Shown piece by piece: positions 55,195-62,728 of a DNA stretch of 64,000 bases. The position numbers and the translations under genes were made by a program. The stretch spans positions 1 through 64,000 of the forward strand of contig CANDNA010000015.1 of NCBI GenBank assembly GCA_947385955.1. Direction: 5' to 3'. Numbering within the stretch: position 1 is the stretch's first letter; every line of letters begins with the position of its first letter. The stretch comes from an uncultured Clostridia bacterium (GTDB lineage: Bacteria > Bacillota > Clostridia > Lachnospirales > Lachnospiraceae). The notes beneath the pieces are model-generated. The model searched no databases, was not told the origin of the DNA, and saw only the letters and a program-made list of their open reading frames with translations.

Positions 55195-56292
55195 ATGATC
55201 AATAATAAAACAATAGCGGTGGTAGTGCCGGCCTATAATGAAGAAACACAGATTGCAGTGGTGATAGATACCATGCCGGATTTTGTTGACCGCATCATTA
55301 TAGTGAATGACTGCTCTAAGGATAAGACGGCGGAAATCGTGAAGGAGCATATTAGCAGATTGGAGACGGCAGAAGGAGCAGAGATTTTCTGGAATCCTAC
55401 AGAGATTGTTCCTACGTTTTTTAACCGGGCTGATATCATAGAAATGGAGATGCAGAAAGAAGAAGAGCCTCTGTACCCTGCACATAAAATTTATAATGAC
55501 AACAACAAAGACCGGATTGTATTGATTGATAATCTGGTCAATGCGAAGGTAGGGGGGGCTATTGCTGTAGGATATAAGTGGTGCAGAGATCATTCCATAG
55601 ACTGTACCGCAGTTATGGCAGGGGATGCCCAGATGGATCCGGATGAGTTATATGGAATCTGTATGCCGATCGTCAGCGGAGAGGCCGATTATTCGAAAGG
55701 AAACCGTCTGAGCCATAAAACTGCCAGAAGAATGATTCCGACCAAACGGAGAATCGGAAATACCATTTTATCGGCTCTGACTAAGATTGCGTCAGGATAT
55801 TGGAGAGTGTCGGATACACAGACCGGTTATACGGCAATCTCACTGCGTGCACTCAGGGAAATTGACATCTATGCTATTTACCGGAATTATGGCATGCCGA
55901 ATGATATGTTGATTAAATTAAATATAGCAAAATGTACCATCAAAGAAATACCGATTAAACCGGTATATGCGGTGGGAGAACAGTCAAAAATGAAGATTGG
56001 AAAAGTGATTCCCACAGTAAGTATTCTTTTGATAGGAGGATTTTTCAGAAGAATATTCAAACGGTATTGCATCAATGACTTCCATCCTATTTTTCTGTTT
56101 TATTCTCTGGGGCTGATAGGCGGAATACTGAGTCTCTATTTCCTGTTTTATATTATTGGTGGACTTTTAGGAGGGGTTAATGTAACAGTGGGAACCTACC
56201 AGGGGTTTGGCGTTTCGTTTTTTATGATGATTATAATGGTAGGATTCGCTATGTGGTTTGATATGTATGACAATGATTCATTACAAAAATAA
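55195..56292 (+). CDS. GT2 family glycosyltransferase with two C-terminal helices and an internal insertion
   Basis: The 365-residue protein begins with IAVVVPAYNEETQIAVVIDT and IIIVNDCSKDKTAEIVKEH, typical of DPM1/UgtP-like GT2 enzymes. The GGAIAVGYKWCRDH and AVMAGDAQMDPDEL (acidic metal site) segments come only after about 60 extra residues, rich in acidic and charged residues. Two helices near 285-350 anchor it to the membrane. The likely product is a polyprenyl-phosphate sugar for the neighbouring GT-C-like proteins, or a lipid-linked intermediate. GGGAGAA lies six bases before the ATG. Confidence 0.8.
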   Translation: MINNKTIAVVVPAYNEETQIAVVIDTMPDFVDRIIIVNDCSKDKTAEIVKEHISRLETAEGAEIFWNPTEIVPTFFNRADIIEMEMQKEEEPLYPAHKIYNDNNKDRIVLIDNLVNAKVGGAIAVGYKWCRDHSIDCTAVMAGDAQMDPDELYGICMPIVSGEADYSKGNRLSHKTARRMIPTKRRIGNTILSALTKIASGYWRVSDTQTGYTAISLRALREIDIYAIYRNYGMPNDMLIKLNIAKCTIKEIPIKPVYAVGEQSKMKIGKVIPTVSILLIGGFFRRIFKRYCINDFHPIFLFYSLGLIGGILSLYFLFYIIGGLLGGVNVTVGTYQGFGVSFFMMIIMVGFAMWFDMYDNDSLQK

Positions 56293-56311
56293 ATACAACA
56301 GGAGAAAATAA

Positions 56312-58321
56312 ATGTGTGGAATATGGGCGTTTGCATCAGTAGATGAGAATTTACAGTTAAATCAGATCAGGGATATGGTAAGGGAGCTTTTTGTTTTATC
56401 TGAAACCCGTGGAAAAGAAGCTTCCGGGATTGCAAGTGTGGGCACAGAAAAAGTAAATATATATAAGGCTGCCATACCAGGCAGTGAACTGGTTCGGACA
56501 GAAGGATTTGATACATTCTGGAACAACAATGTAGTGCAAACAGAAAAAAAGCAGATTGCTTTTGTGGGACATTCCCGTCTGGTGACCAACGGAAGCGAAC
56601 TGGAAGGGGATAACAACCAGCCGGTATTTGATAAAGAAGCTATTACGGTACACAATGGAATCATAGTAAATGTGGAAGAATTGTGGAACCGGCATCCGGA
56701 GATAAGGCGTGAACATGCGGTTGACACAGAAATTTTTGTAAAGCTGCTGGAGGCATATTTAAATCAGGGAATTGGGGTGGAAGATGCCGTAAAACGGGTG
56801 TATGAGGATATAAGGGGCATGGCATCCACCCTTACACTGCTGCCTGCAAGGAATCTGATGGTTGCAGCAAGCAATAATGGATCGCTGTATATGATGAGAA
56901 GCAAAAACCGGAAAAGTGTAGTTTTTGCTTCAGAAAGAATAATTCTTAAAAAATGGATCGCCAGATCCCGCAGATCAGATTATTTTGACGAGAAAAGAAT
57001 TGTCCAGGTGAAAGCGGGAACGGCTGCTTATGTGGATATGTCTACCTGCGGGGTGGTGGGTGGAACATTCGGAAACAGAACCAATATAAATCAGAACACT
57101 GAGGCTGTAAAAGCGTTTCCGATTGTATGTGAGTATTATGAAAAGAAACGGATGCAGAAAAAGAATAATGTTAATATTCTCAACGAAAGCCGGTTGATTC
57201 AGTATGACATAGATCTGGAGCCAATTAAAAAGCTCAGACGCTGTACAAAATGTATTTTGCCGGAGACGATGCCCTTCATTGAATTTGACGAGGAAGGTGT
57301 GTGCAATTATTGCAGAACCTATCAAAAACAGCAGTATCATGGAGAGGAAAAGCTTCGACAGTGGGCAGAAGGGTTGCCTGAGAATCAAAACGGCCTGGAT
57401 TCGGTGGTTTCTTTCAGCGGTGGCAGAGACAGTAGTTTTGGACTGCACTATTTTGTAAAGGAGCTGGGTTTGAAGCCAATTGCATATTCTTATGATTGGG
57501 GAATGGTGACAGACCTTGCCAGAAGAAATCAGTCCAGAATGTGTGCCCAACTGGGGATTGAACTGATTGTGGTATCTGCCAATATCAGGAAGAAAAGAGA
57601 AAACATCAGGAAAAACGTCAGTGCATGGCTGAAAAAGCCTGACTTGGGTATGATTCCGTTATTTATGGCAGGGGACAAACAATATTTTTATTATGCGAAT
57701 AAGGTACAAAAAGACTATCATCTGGACACAGTACTTCTGGCATCCAATCCATTTGAAAAGACCTATTTTAAATCCGGCTATTGCGGAGTGAAACCGGAAA
57801 TCATCCGACTGGGGGAAGAAAAGCGGGCAATGGAAAGGCTTCCGGTTGGCAGTATTGCAAGGATGACATCCCATTATCTGGGACAGTACGCAACAAACCC
57901 TGCGTATATAAACAGTTCGGTTATTGATACGGCATTGGCAACAATGAGTTACTATGTGATACCGCATAATTATTTTCTGCTGTTTGATTATATACCCTGG
58001 AATGAAGTCCAGGTAAATGATGTACTGATTAATGAGTATGACTGGGAAACAGCCAAAGACTCCAAGAGTACCTGGAGAATAGGGGATGGAACGTCGCCTT
58101 TTTATAATTATGTATACTATTCCGTTACAGGGTTTTCAGAAAATGATACTTTAAGAAGTAATCAGATCAGAGAAGGTATGCTGAACAGGGAAGAAGCGTT
58201 GGAGCTGGCTTTTCAGGATAATCAGCCCAGATTTGATTCTATTAAATGGTATTTCGATACCATTGGCCTTTCCATGTATGATGCGTTGGAAGTGGTATCC
58301 AAAATGAAAAAATTATATTAA
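56312..58321 (+). CDS. Class II glutaminase fused to N-acetyl-sugar amidotransferase (WbpG/PseA-like)
   Basis: The 669-residue protein joins two enzymes. Residues 1-270 form a GlmS-like class II glutaminase starting MCGIWAFAS (nucleophile C2), with ETRGKEASG, GHSRLVTNGS, NNQPV and HNGIIVN. From 305 on it is a WbpG/PseA-type N-acetyl-sugar amidotransferase with a four-cysteine metal site (C311, C314, C331, C334), the ATP loop SFSGGRDSSFG (from S369) and YSYDWGMVTDLARRNQ. WbpG converts an N-acetyl group to an acetamidino group and, in Pseudomonas, needs separate HisH/HisF-like ammonia suppliers. Here the glutaminase is fused. A plausible substrate is the 2,3-diacetamido uronic acid made by the Wlb set. 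AGGAGA precedes the ATG. Confidence 0.85.
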   Translation: MCGIWAFASVDENLQLNQIRDMVRELFVLSETRGKEASGIASVGTEKVNIYKAAIPGSELVRTEGFDTFWNNNVVQTEKKQIAFVGHSRLVTNGSELEGDNNQPVFDKEAITVHNGIIVNVEELWNRHPEIRREHAVDTEIFVKLLEAYLNQGIGVEDAVKRVYEDIRGMASTLTLLPARNLMVAASNNGSLYMMRSKNRKSVVFASERIILKKWIARSRRSDYFDEKRIVQVKAGTAAYVDMSTCGVVGGTFGNRTNINQNTEAVKAFPIVCEYYEKKRMQKKNNVNILNESRLIQYDIDLEPIKKLRRCTKCILPETMPFIEFDEEGVCNYCRTYQKQQYHGEEKLRQWAEGLPENQNGLDSVVSFSGGRDSSFGLHYFVKELGLKPIAYSYDWGMVTDLARRNQSRMCAQLGIELIVVSANIRKKRENIRKNVSAWLKKPDLGMIPLFMAGDKQYFYYANKVQKDYHLDTVLLASNPFEKTYFKSGYCGVKPEIIRLGEEKRAMERLPVGSIARMTSHYLGQYATNPAYINSSVIDTALATMSYYVIPHNYFLLFDYIPWNEVQVNDVLINEYDWETAKDSKSTWRIGDGTSPFYNYVYYSVTGFSENDTLRSNQIREGMLNREEALELAFQDNQPRFDSIKWYFDTIGLSMYDALEVVSKMKKLY

Positions 58322-58345
58322 TGAATAAATGAGGTCCTGTTTTAT

Positions 58346-59611
58346 ATGGGTAAGACAAATGAAAGGAATGCGGTGGTACAGGGGCTTATTTTGAATTATG
58401 CCAGTATTGGGATTTTGTCTGTGAGCGGATTTATATTCAACATTATGATTATGCTGTTTTATGATGCCTCTGTGTTGGGTATTTTCAATCAGGTATATTC
58501 CTGGTATATCGTTTTTTCACAGATAACAGTACTGGGGATCCAGGCGTCTGTAACAAAGTATTCCGCGGAGTTTCAGGATAATGAAGAAGAGAATGGCAAA
58601 ATCATTGGGAGTGCACTGGTATGTACAGCTATTTCTGCGTTGGTTGTCAGTTTCCTGATAGAATGTGTTTTAAATGTTATATCAGTTGAAAGAACGCAGT
58701 TGATCGATAGCATTAAACTGGCGGTGCTGGCATTGGTTTTTTTCTCATTAAATAAAGTAATATTGGGGTTTTTCAATGGAATGTCCAAAATGAATGCCTA
58801 TGCGATATTTCAGGCCCTGCGGTATCTGCTGATTGCGGCCGGTATTGTCGGATTAGCTCTGTGGGGGTGCCAGGGAACTTGGATCACACTTTGCTTTCTG
58901 ATTGCAGAGAGTGTTTTATTCCTGATCAGTATGATATATTTGTTTACATGTAAAATTGTGAAGATCAGATGTTCCGGAAAATGGATGACAAATCATCTGA
59001 AGTTTGGAGTTAAAATTATTCCGTCTAATTTTGTTCTGGAGCTGAATACAAAAGCGGATGTAATATGTCTTGGGATCTTATTAAAAGACGATTATCTGAT
59101 CGGAATTTATTCTTTTGCTTTGTTATTTGCGGAAGGATTTTACCAGTTATTTGTGGTATTACGCAGGAGTCTGAACCCTGTTTTGACACAGCAGTATATG
59201 AAAGATATGTTGGGAGAATACTGGAACGGGTTAAAGGCAAAAGTGGGAAAACCATTTTACTGGGGAGTATTTGGCGGTTATCTGGCTTTGTTATGTGGGT
59301 ATTATGTACTTTGTAATTTGCTGGGGAAACAGGAATACATCAGTGGGATTCTTCCGCTGGCAATTGTCTGCTGCAGTATCGCGTTGAATGCAAAATATAT
59401 TGTGATGGGAAATTTGTTTTCACAGATAGGGATGCCGTTGGAAGAATCTTATGTGAATGTGGTTACGGTGGTCAGCAACGTAGGACTGAATCTGATCTGC
59501 ATTATATTGTGGGGATGCATGGGAGCCGCGGGCGCCACCGCAGTATCCTATTTTGTTTTTTCTGCTATTATTCGGAAAAAAGCGAATAATAAGATTGGAT
59601 TTGAGATTTAG
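58346..59611 (+). CDS. Wzx-type oligosaccharide flippase, second copy
   Basis: The 421-residue protein has about twelve helices and the polysaccharide-flippase opening ERNAVVQGLILNYASIGILS. It also has QASVTKYSAEFQDNEEENG, FGVKIIPSNFVLELNTKADV in the middle, and a final WGCMGAAGATAVSYFVFS segment. It is clearly different in sequence from the Wzx at 23.6 kb, so it is not a recent duplicate. It is the last gene before an intrinsic terminator. It would export a lipid-linked intermediate assembled by the second half of the cluster. Confidence 0.85.
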   Translation: MGKTNERNAVVQGLILNYASIGILSVSGFIFNIMIMLFYDASVLGIFNQVYSWYIVFSQITVLGIQASVTKYSAEFQDNEEENGKIIGSALVCTAISALVVSFLIECVLNVISVERTQLIDSIKLAVLALVFFSLNKVILGFFNGMSKMNAYAIFQALRYLLIAAGIVGLALWGCQGTWITLCFLIAESVLFLISMIYLFTCKIVKIRCSGKWMTNHLKFGVKIIPSNFVLELNTKADVICLGILLKDDYLIGIYSFALLFAEGFYQLFVVLRRSLNPVLTQQYMKDMLGEYWNGLKAKVGKPFYWGVFGGYLALLCGYYVLCNLLGKQEYISGILPLAIVCCSIALNAKYIVMGNLFSQIGMPLEESYVNVVTVVSNVGLNLICIILWGCMGAAGATAVSYFVFSAIIRKKANNKIGFEI

Positions 59612-59646
59612 AAGAAGTTTTTTGAATAAAATAACGAATGTATTTG

Positions 59647-59684
59647 AAAGAGCAGTCTGAGGAAAAGCAGAACTGCTCTTTTTT
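59647..59684 (+). terminator. Intrinsic terminator ending the main operon
   Basis: A ten-base stem AAAGAGCAGT (59647-59656) pairs with ACTGCTCTTT (59672-59681), runs into a T-tract through 59684, and has a 15-base loop. It lies 36 bases after the stop of the second flippase. This is the only convincing intrinsic terminator seen in the 57 kb rightward cluster. Confidence 0.85.
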
Positions 59685-59688
59685 GGTA

Positions 59689-59717
59689 TTGATTTTACAT
59701 AATAAGCCTGTTATACT
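59689..59717 (+). promoter_or_regulatory. Candidate sigma-A promoter after the terminator
   Basis: TTGATT (59689-59694) and TATACT (59712-59717) are 17 bases apart; TG at 59709-59710 gives an extended -10. It starts five bases after the terminator and leaves a leader of about 90 bases before the ATG at 59815, so genes from 59.8 kb form a separate unit. The rest of the 59612-59814 gap shows nothing else. Confidence 0.55.
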
Positions 59718-59814
59718 TCTAAAAATGAAGTTTTAAACAGTGTGAAAGGAATCGCATATTAGATATCTGTCTTGGAGATAATTTCTTTAATAGAAGAATC
59801 CTGAAGGGGCTTAT

Positions 59815-61554
59815 ATGATAAAAGAAGAGGATAATATACTCAAAAGAATAGTTCCTATTGCAATGATTATTTTTGCTTTAGGGGAGATTGTGGCCATAAT
59901 GGTACGCGCCTGCTATGGGATTGAAGTGACAGATGAGGCTTTTTATTTGTCTATGGCATATCAGGTTTTACAAGGGAGGGTTCCCTTTGCTGATATCTGG
60001 TCATTGGGGAGTGGTTCTGCATTTTGTTATGCATGGGTATTGAATGTATATAAGCTGTTTGTTCCTGATCTGGAGGGTGTTTTTTTATTTACACGTATTA
60101 TTTTTCATATTTTGAGAGGATTGATTCTGTTCTATGGCTTTTGGGTACTGAAGAAGTATATAGGAAATCTGTATGCTTTTTTTGCTGTAAGCGTGATATT
60201 TCCATATTACACATTAATTGGGAATTTTTCCTATAATTCGGTACCGGTTTTCTTAATTATTTTGGCTGGTTTTCTGATAATGGAAGAAATTTTGCATGAC
60301 AATAAAAATAAATACAGAAGTTTATCAGCAGGGATTGTTGTTGCATTGTCGGTTTACAGTCATCCCTGTGAACTTTTTAATGCAGCCATAATAGGGATTA
60401 TTATTCTGCTTTTTTCTGATCAGAAGATAAAAACGGGACTGTTTTATTTGTGTGGAGGAGTTGGGACCGGAATCGTTGTTGTTGCATGGTCTGTTATCAA
60501 ATGTGGTGGTATTGACAAATTTGTTTATGGCATGAATCTTATGCGGGATACTGCAACTTCTATTGAGAAATTACCGATAGGGGCTGACATATTAGAAATT
60601 TGTACAGATATACAAGCAGAACTTAAGGCGTTGGCTTTGGTTATTCTGGTATCATTTGTTGCAATGTTTTTATGTATGTTACTGAAAAAGGAAATATTGC
60701 AGGCAGGGCGGGTATGCGCTTTGTATGGTTTGTCAGCCTGGTTTCTGTTTGCAGTAATACGTAATGTAAGGATGGATCAGGAACATTTTTACAATGTAGT
60801 AGGATTGGCATCTGCAGTTGGCTCTATAGCAGTATTCCTGCTGGCTGATAAAGACAGATGCAATGGAGTTATTTTTTTCAGCTTGGCTGTACCCAATATT
60901 ATTTTCTGTTTGGCATTGGGGGTACTGGCAGAATCGGGAATTGCAGTCCGTATGTATTTGATGATTCCGTGTCTGATGGCATTTATTCTGCTGATTGCAA
61001 GAACTTTACAGTCTGTTCAAGGGGAAACTAAGTCAGTCCCTCAGGTAGGTATCGTAATATCCATAACTGCTTCTATTTTTTTGATTTATGCAGATTATCA
61101 ATATATTTACAGAGATTCTTCTGTACCGGAACTGACAACCAGAGTGGATTCCGGTCTGTACAGGGGCCTGTATACTACAGAGACAAACGCGGAAAGTATT
61201 TCCACGCTGGAAAATATTGTACAGGAAAATGTGAGAGCGGAAGATAAAATTGTGGTTATGGACTGTATGCCGGCTGTGTATATGATGACAGAGGCGATTG
61301 CTTTTGCACCGACCACATGGGATGTGATCAGATATCACAATGGTCAGAATAATCCGGAGACAATGATGCGTTATTTCAGACTGGCCGAAGATACACCGGA
61401 TAAAATAATTTATGTTTCTAATCCGTACAAGGAAAACTTAAGTATTGATGACCCTGATTTTTTGTTCAATGTGTATGTAAATAACCATTATCATCTGATG
61501 GAACAAAACTATTTGAACCAGACTTATGACCTTAGAATTTACACTGCTGATTAG
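59815..61554 (+). CDS. GT-C type membrane glycosyltransferase (GT39/ArnT-like)
   Basis: The 579-residue polytopic protein has its first loop reading GIEVTDEAFYLSMAYQVLQG with D40-E41, then IWSLGSGSAFCYAWVLN and about ten helices to residue 430. A soluble tail has VMDCMPAVYMMTEAIAFAP. This is a good match to the plan of polyprenyl-phosphate-dependent GT-C enzymes. It is the first gene of the unit downstream of the terminator. ATG 59815 follows GAAGGGG at about seven bases. The acceptor could be the glycan itself or an envelope protein or lipid. It overlaps no other gene; the WecE-like gene starts 25 bases after it. Confidence 0.7.
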   Translation: MIKEEDNILKRIVPIAMIIFALGEIVAIMVRACYGIEVTDEAFYLSMAYQVLQGRVPFADIWSLGSGSAFCYAWVLNVYKLFVPDLEGVFLFTRIIFHILRGLILFYGFWVLKKYIGNLYAFFAVSVIFPYYTLIGNFSYNSVPVFLIILAGFLIMEEILHDNKNKYRSLSAGIVVALSVYSHPCELFNAAIIGIIILLFSDQKIKTGLFYLCGGVGTGIVVVAWSVIKCGGIDKFVYGMNLMRDTATSIEKLPIGADILEICTDIQAELKALALVILVSFVAMFLCMLLKKEILQAGRVCALYGLSAWFLFAVIRNVRMDQEHFYNVVGLASAVGSIAVFLLADKDRCNGVIFFSLAVPNIIFCLALGVLAESGIAVRMYLMIPCLMAFILLIARTLQSVQGETKSVPQVGIVISITASIFLIYADYQYIYRDSSVPELTTRVDSGLYRGLYTTETNAESISTLENIVQENVRAEDKIVVMDCMPAVYMMTEAIAFAPTTWDVIRYHNGQNNPETMMRYFRLAEDTPDKIIYVSNPYKENLSIDDPDFLFNVYVNNHYHLMEQNYLNQTYDLRIYTAD

Positions 61555-61579
61555 ATTAGAATCAGAAATGGAGAAAATG

Positions 61580-62713
61580 ATGATTAATTTTAATGTACCG
61601 CCTTATGTAGGGGAAGAAGAAAATTATATTGCACAGGCGATTGCCGCCAGAAAAATATCCGGAGATGGTGAGTTTACAAAGAAGTGCAGTAAATGGTTTG
61701 AAGCAAGAACAGGTGCCTGCAAAGTTATGCTTACCACTTCGTGTACACATGCTACTGAAATGGCAGCATTGCTCTGCCATATAAAACCAGGAGATGAGGT
61801 CATTATGCCCTCATTCACGTTTGTGTCAACAGCCAATGCTTTTGTGCTGAGAGGCGCCAGAGTGGTTTTTGTGGATGTAAGGCCGGATACGATGAACATA
61901 GACGAAAATCTGATTGAATGTGCGATTACTCCAAAAACAAAAGCAATTGTTCCGGTTCATTATGCAGGAGTTGCCTGTGAGATGGATACAATTATGGATA
62001 TTGCACACAGATATAATCTTTCAGTGATTGAAGATGCTGCACAGGGAGTGGAGAGTAAATATAAGGATCGGGTATTGGGAACCATTGGTGATTACGGGTG
62101 TTACAGTTTTCATGAAACCAAGAATTATTCTATGGGAGAAGGTGGTGCATTGCTGATTAACCATGCTGACAGGATTGAGGAAGCAGAGATTATCCGGGAG
62201 AAAGGAACAAACAGAAGTAAATTTTTCAGAGGACAGATAGATAAATATACTTGGGCAGATCATGGTTCATCATATCTTCCAAGTGAATTGAATGCTGCCT
62301 ATTTATGGGCACAATTGAACAAAGCCCAGGATATATACGATGATCGGATGAATAGTTGGAAAATCTATGCTCAATCATTAAAAACGTTGGAAGAAAAGGA
62401 ATGTATCAGCCTGCCGTATGTTCCAGAGGAATGTGTACACAATGCGCATATGTTTTATATAAAGGCCAGAGACTTGCAGGAGAGAACAGAATTGATATCT
62501 TTTTTAAAAGATGCGGGAATATCTGCGGTATTTCATTATATACCATTGCATTCAGCTCCGGCAGGGAAAAGATATGGGCGGTTTCATGGGGAAGATGTAT
62601 TTACAACACGGGAGAGCGAACGACTGGTCAGGTTGCCGCTTTATTATGGTTTAAAATGTAGTGAAGTGGAATATGTCTGTGATAAGATCCAGGAATTTTA
62701 CGAAAACAGGTAG
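61580..62713 (+). CDS. wecE: dTDP-4-amino-4,6-dideoxygalactose transaminase (WecE/RffA-like)
   Basis: The 377-residue PLP aminotransferase starts MINFNVPPYVGEEENYI and has ISGDGEFTKKCSKWFEARTG, TTSCTHATEMAALL, EDAAQGVESKYKDR and the PLP lysine K181 in FHETKNYSMGEGGA, the form specific to WecE. The enzyme aminates dTDP-4-keto-6-deoxyglucose at C4 to dTDP-Fuc4N. GGAG (61570-61573) is six bases before the ATG at 61580, and this start matches the WecE N-terminus, so the upstream in-frame ATGs are rejected. It uses the same dTDP intermediate as FdtA/FdtB; no RmlA or RmlB is present in the window to make it. Confidence 0.9.
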   Translation: MINFNVPPYVGEEENYIAQAIAARKISGDGEFTKKCSKWFEARTGACKVMLTTSCTHATEMAALLCHIKPGDEVIMPSFTFVSTANAFVLRGARVVFVDVRPDTMNIDENLIECAITPKTKAIVPVHYAGVACEMDTIMDIAHRYNLSVIEDAAQGVESKYKDRVLGTIGDYGCYSFHETKNYSMGEGGALLINHADRIEEAEIIREKGTNRSKFFRGQIDKYTWADHGSSYLPSELNAAYLWAQLNKAQDIYDDRMNSWKIYAQSLKTLEEKECISLPYVPEECVHNAHMFYIKARDLQERTELISFLKDAGISAVFHYIPLHSAPAGKRYGRFHGEDVFTTRESERLVRLPLYYGLKCSEVEYVCDKIQEFYENR

Positions 62714-62728
62714 AGGAAAGACTGAAGT

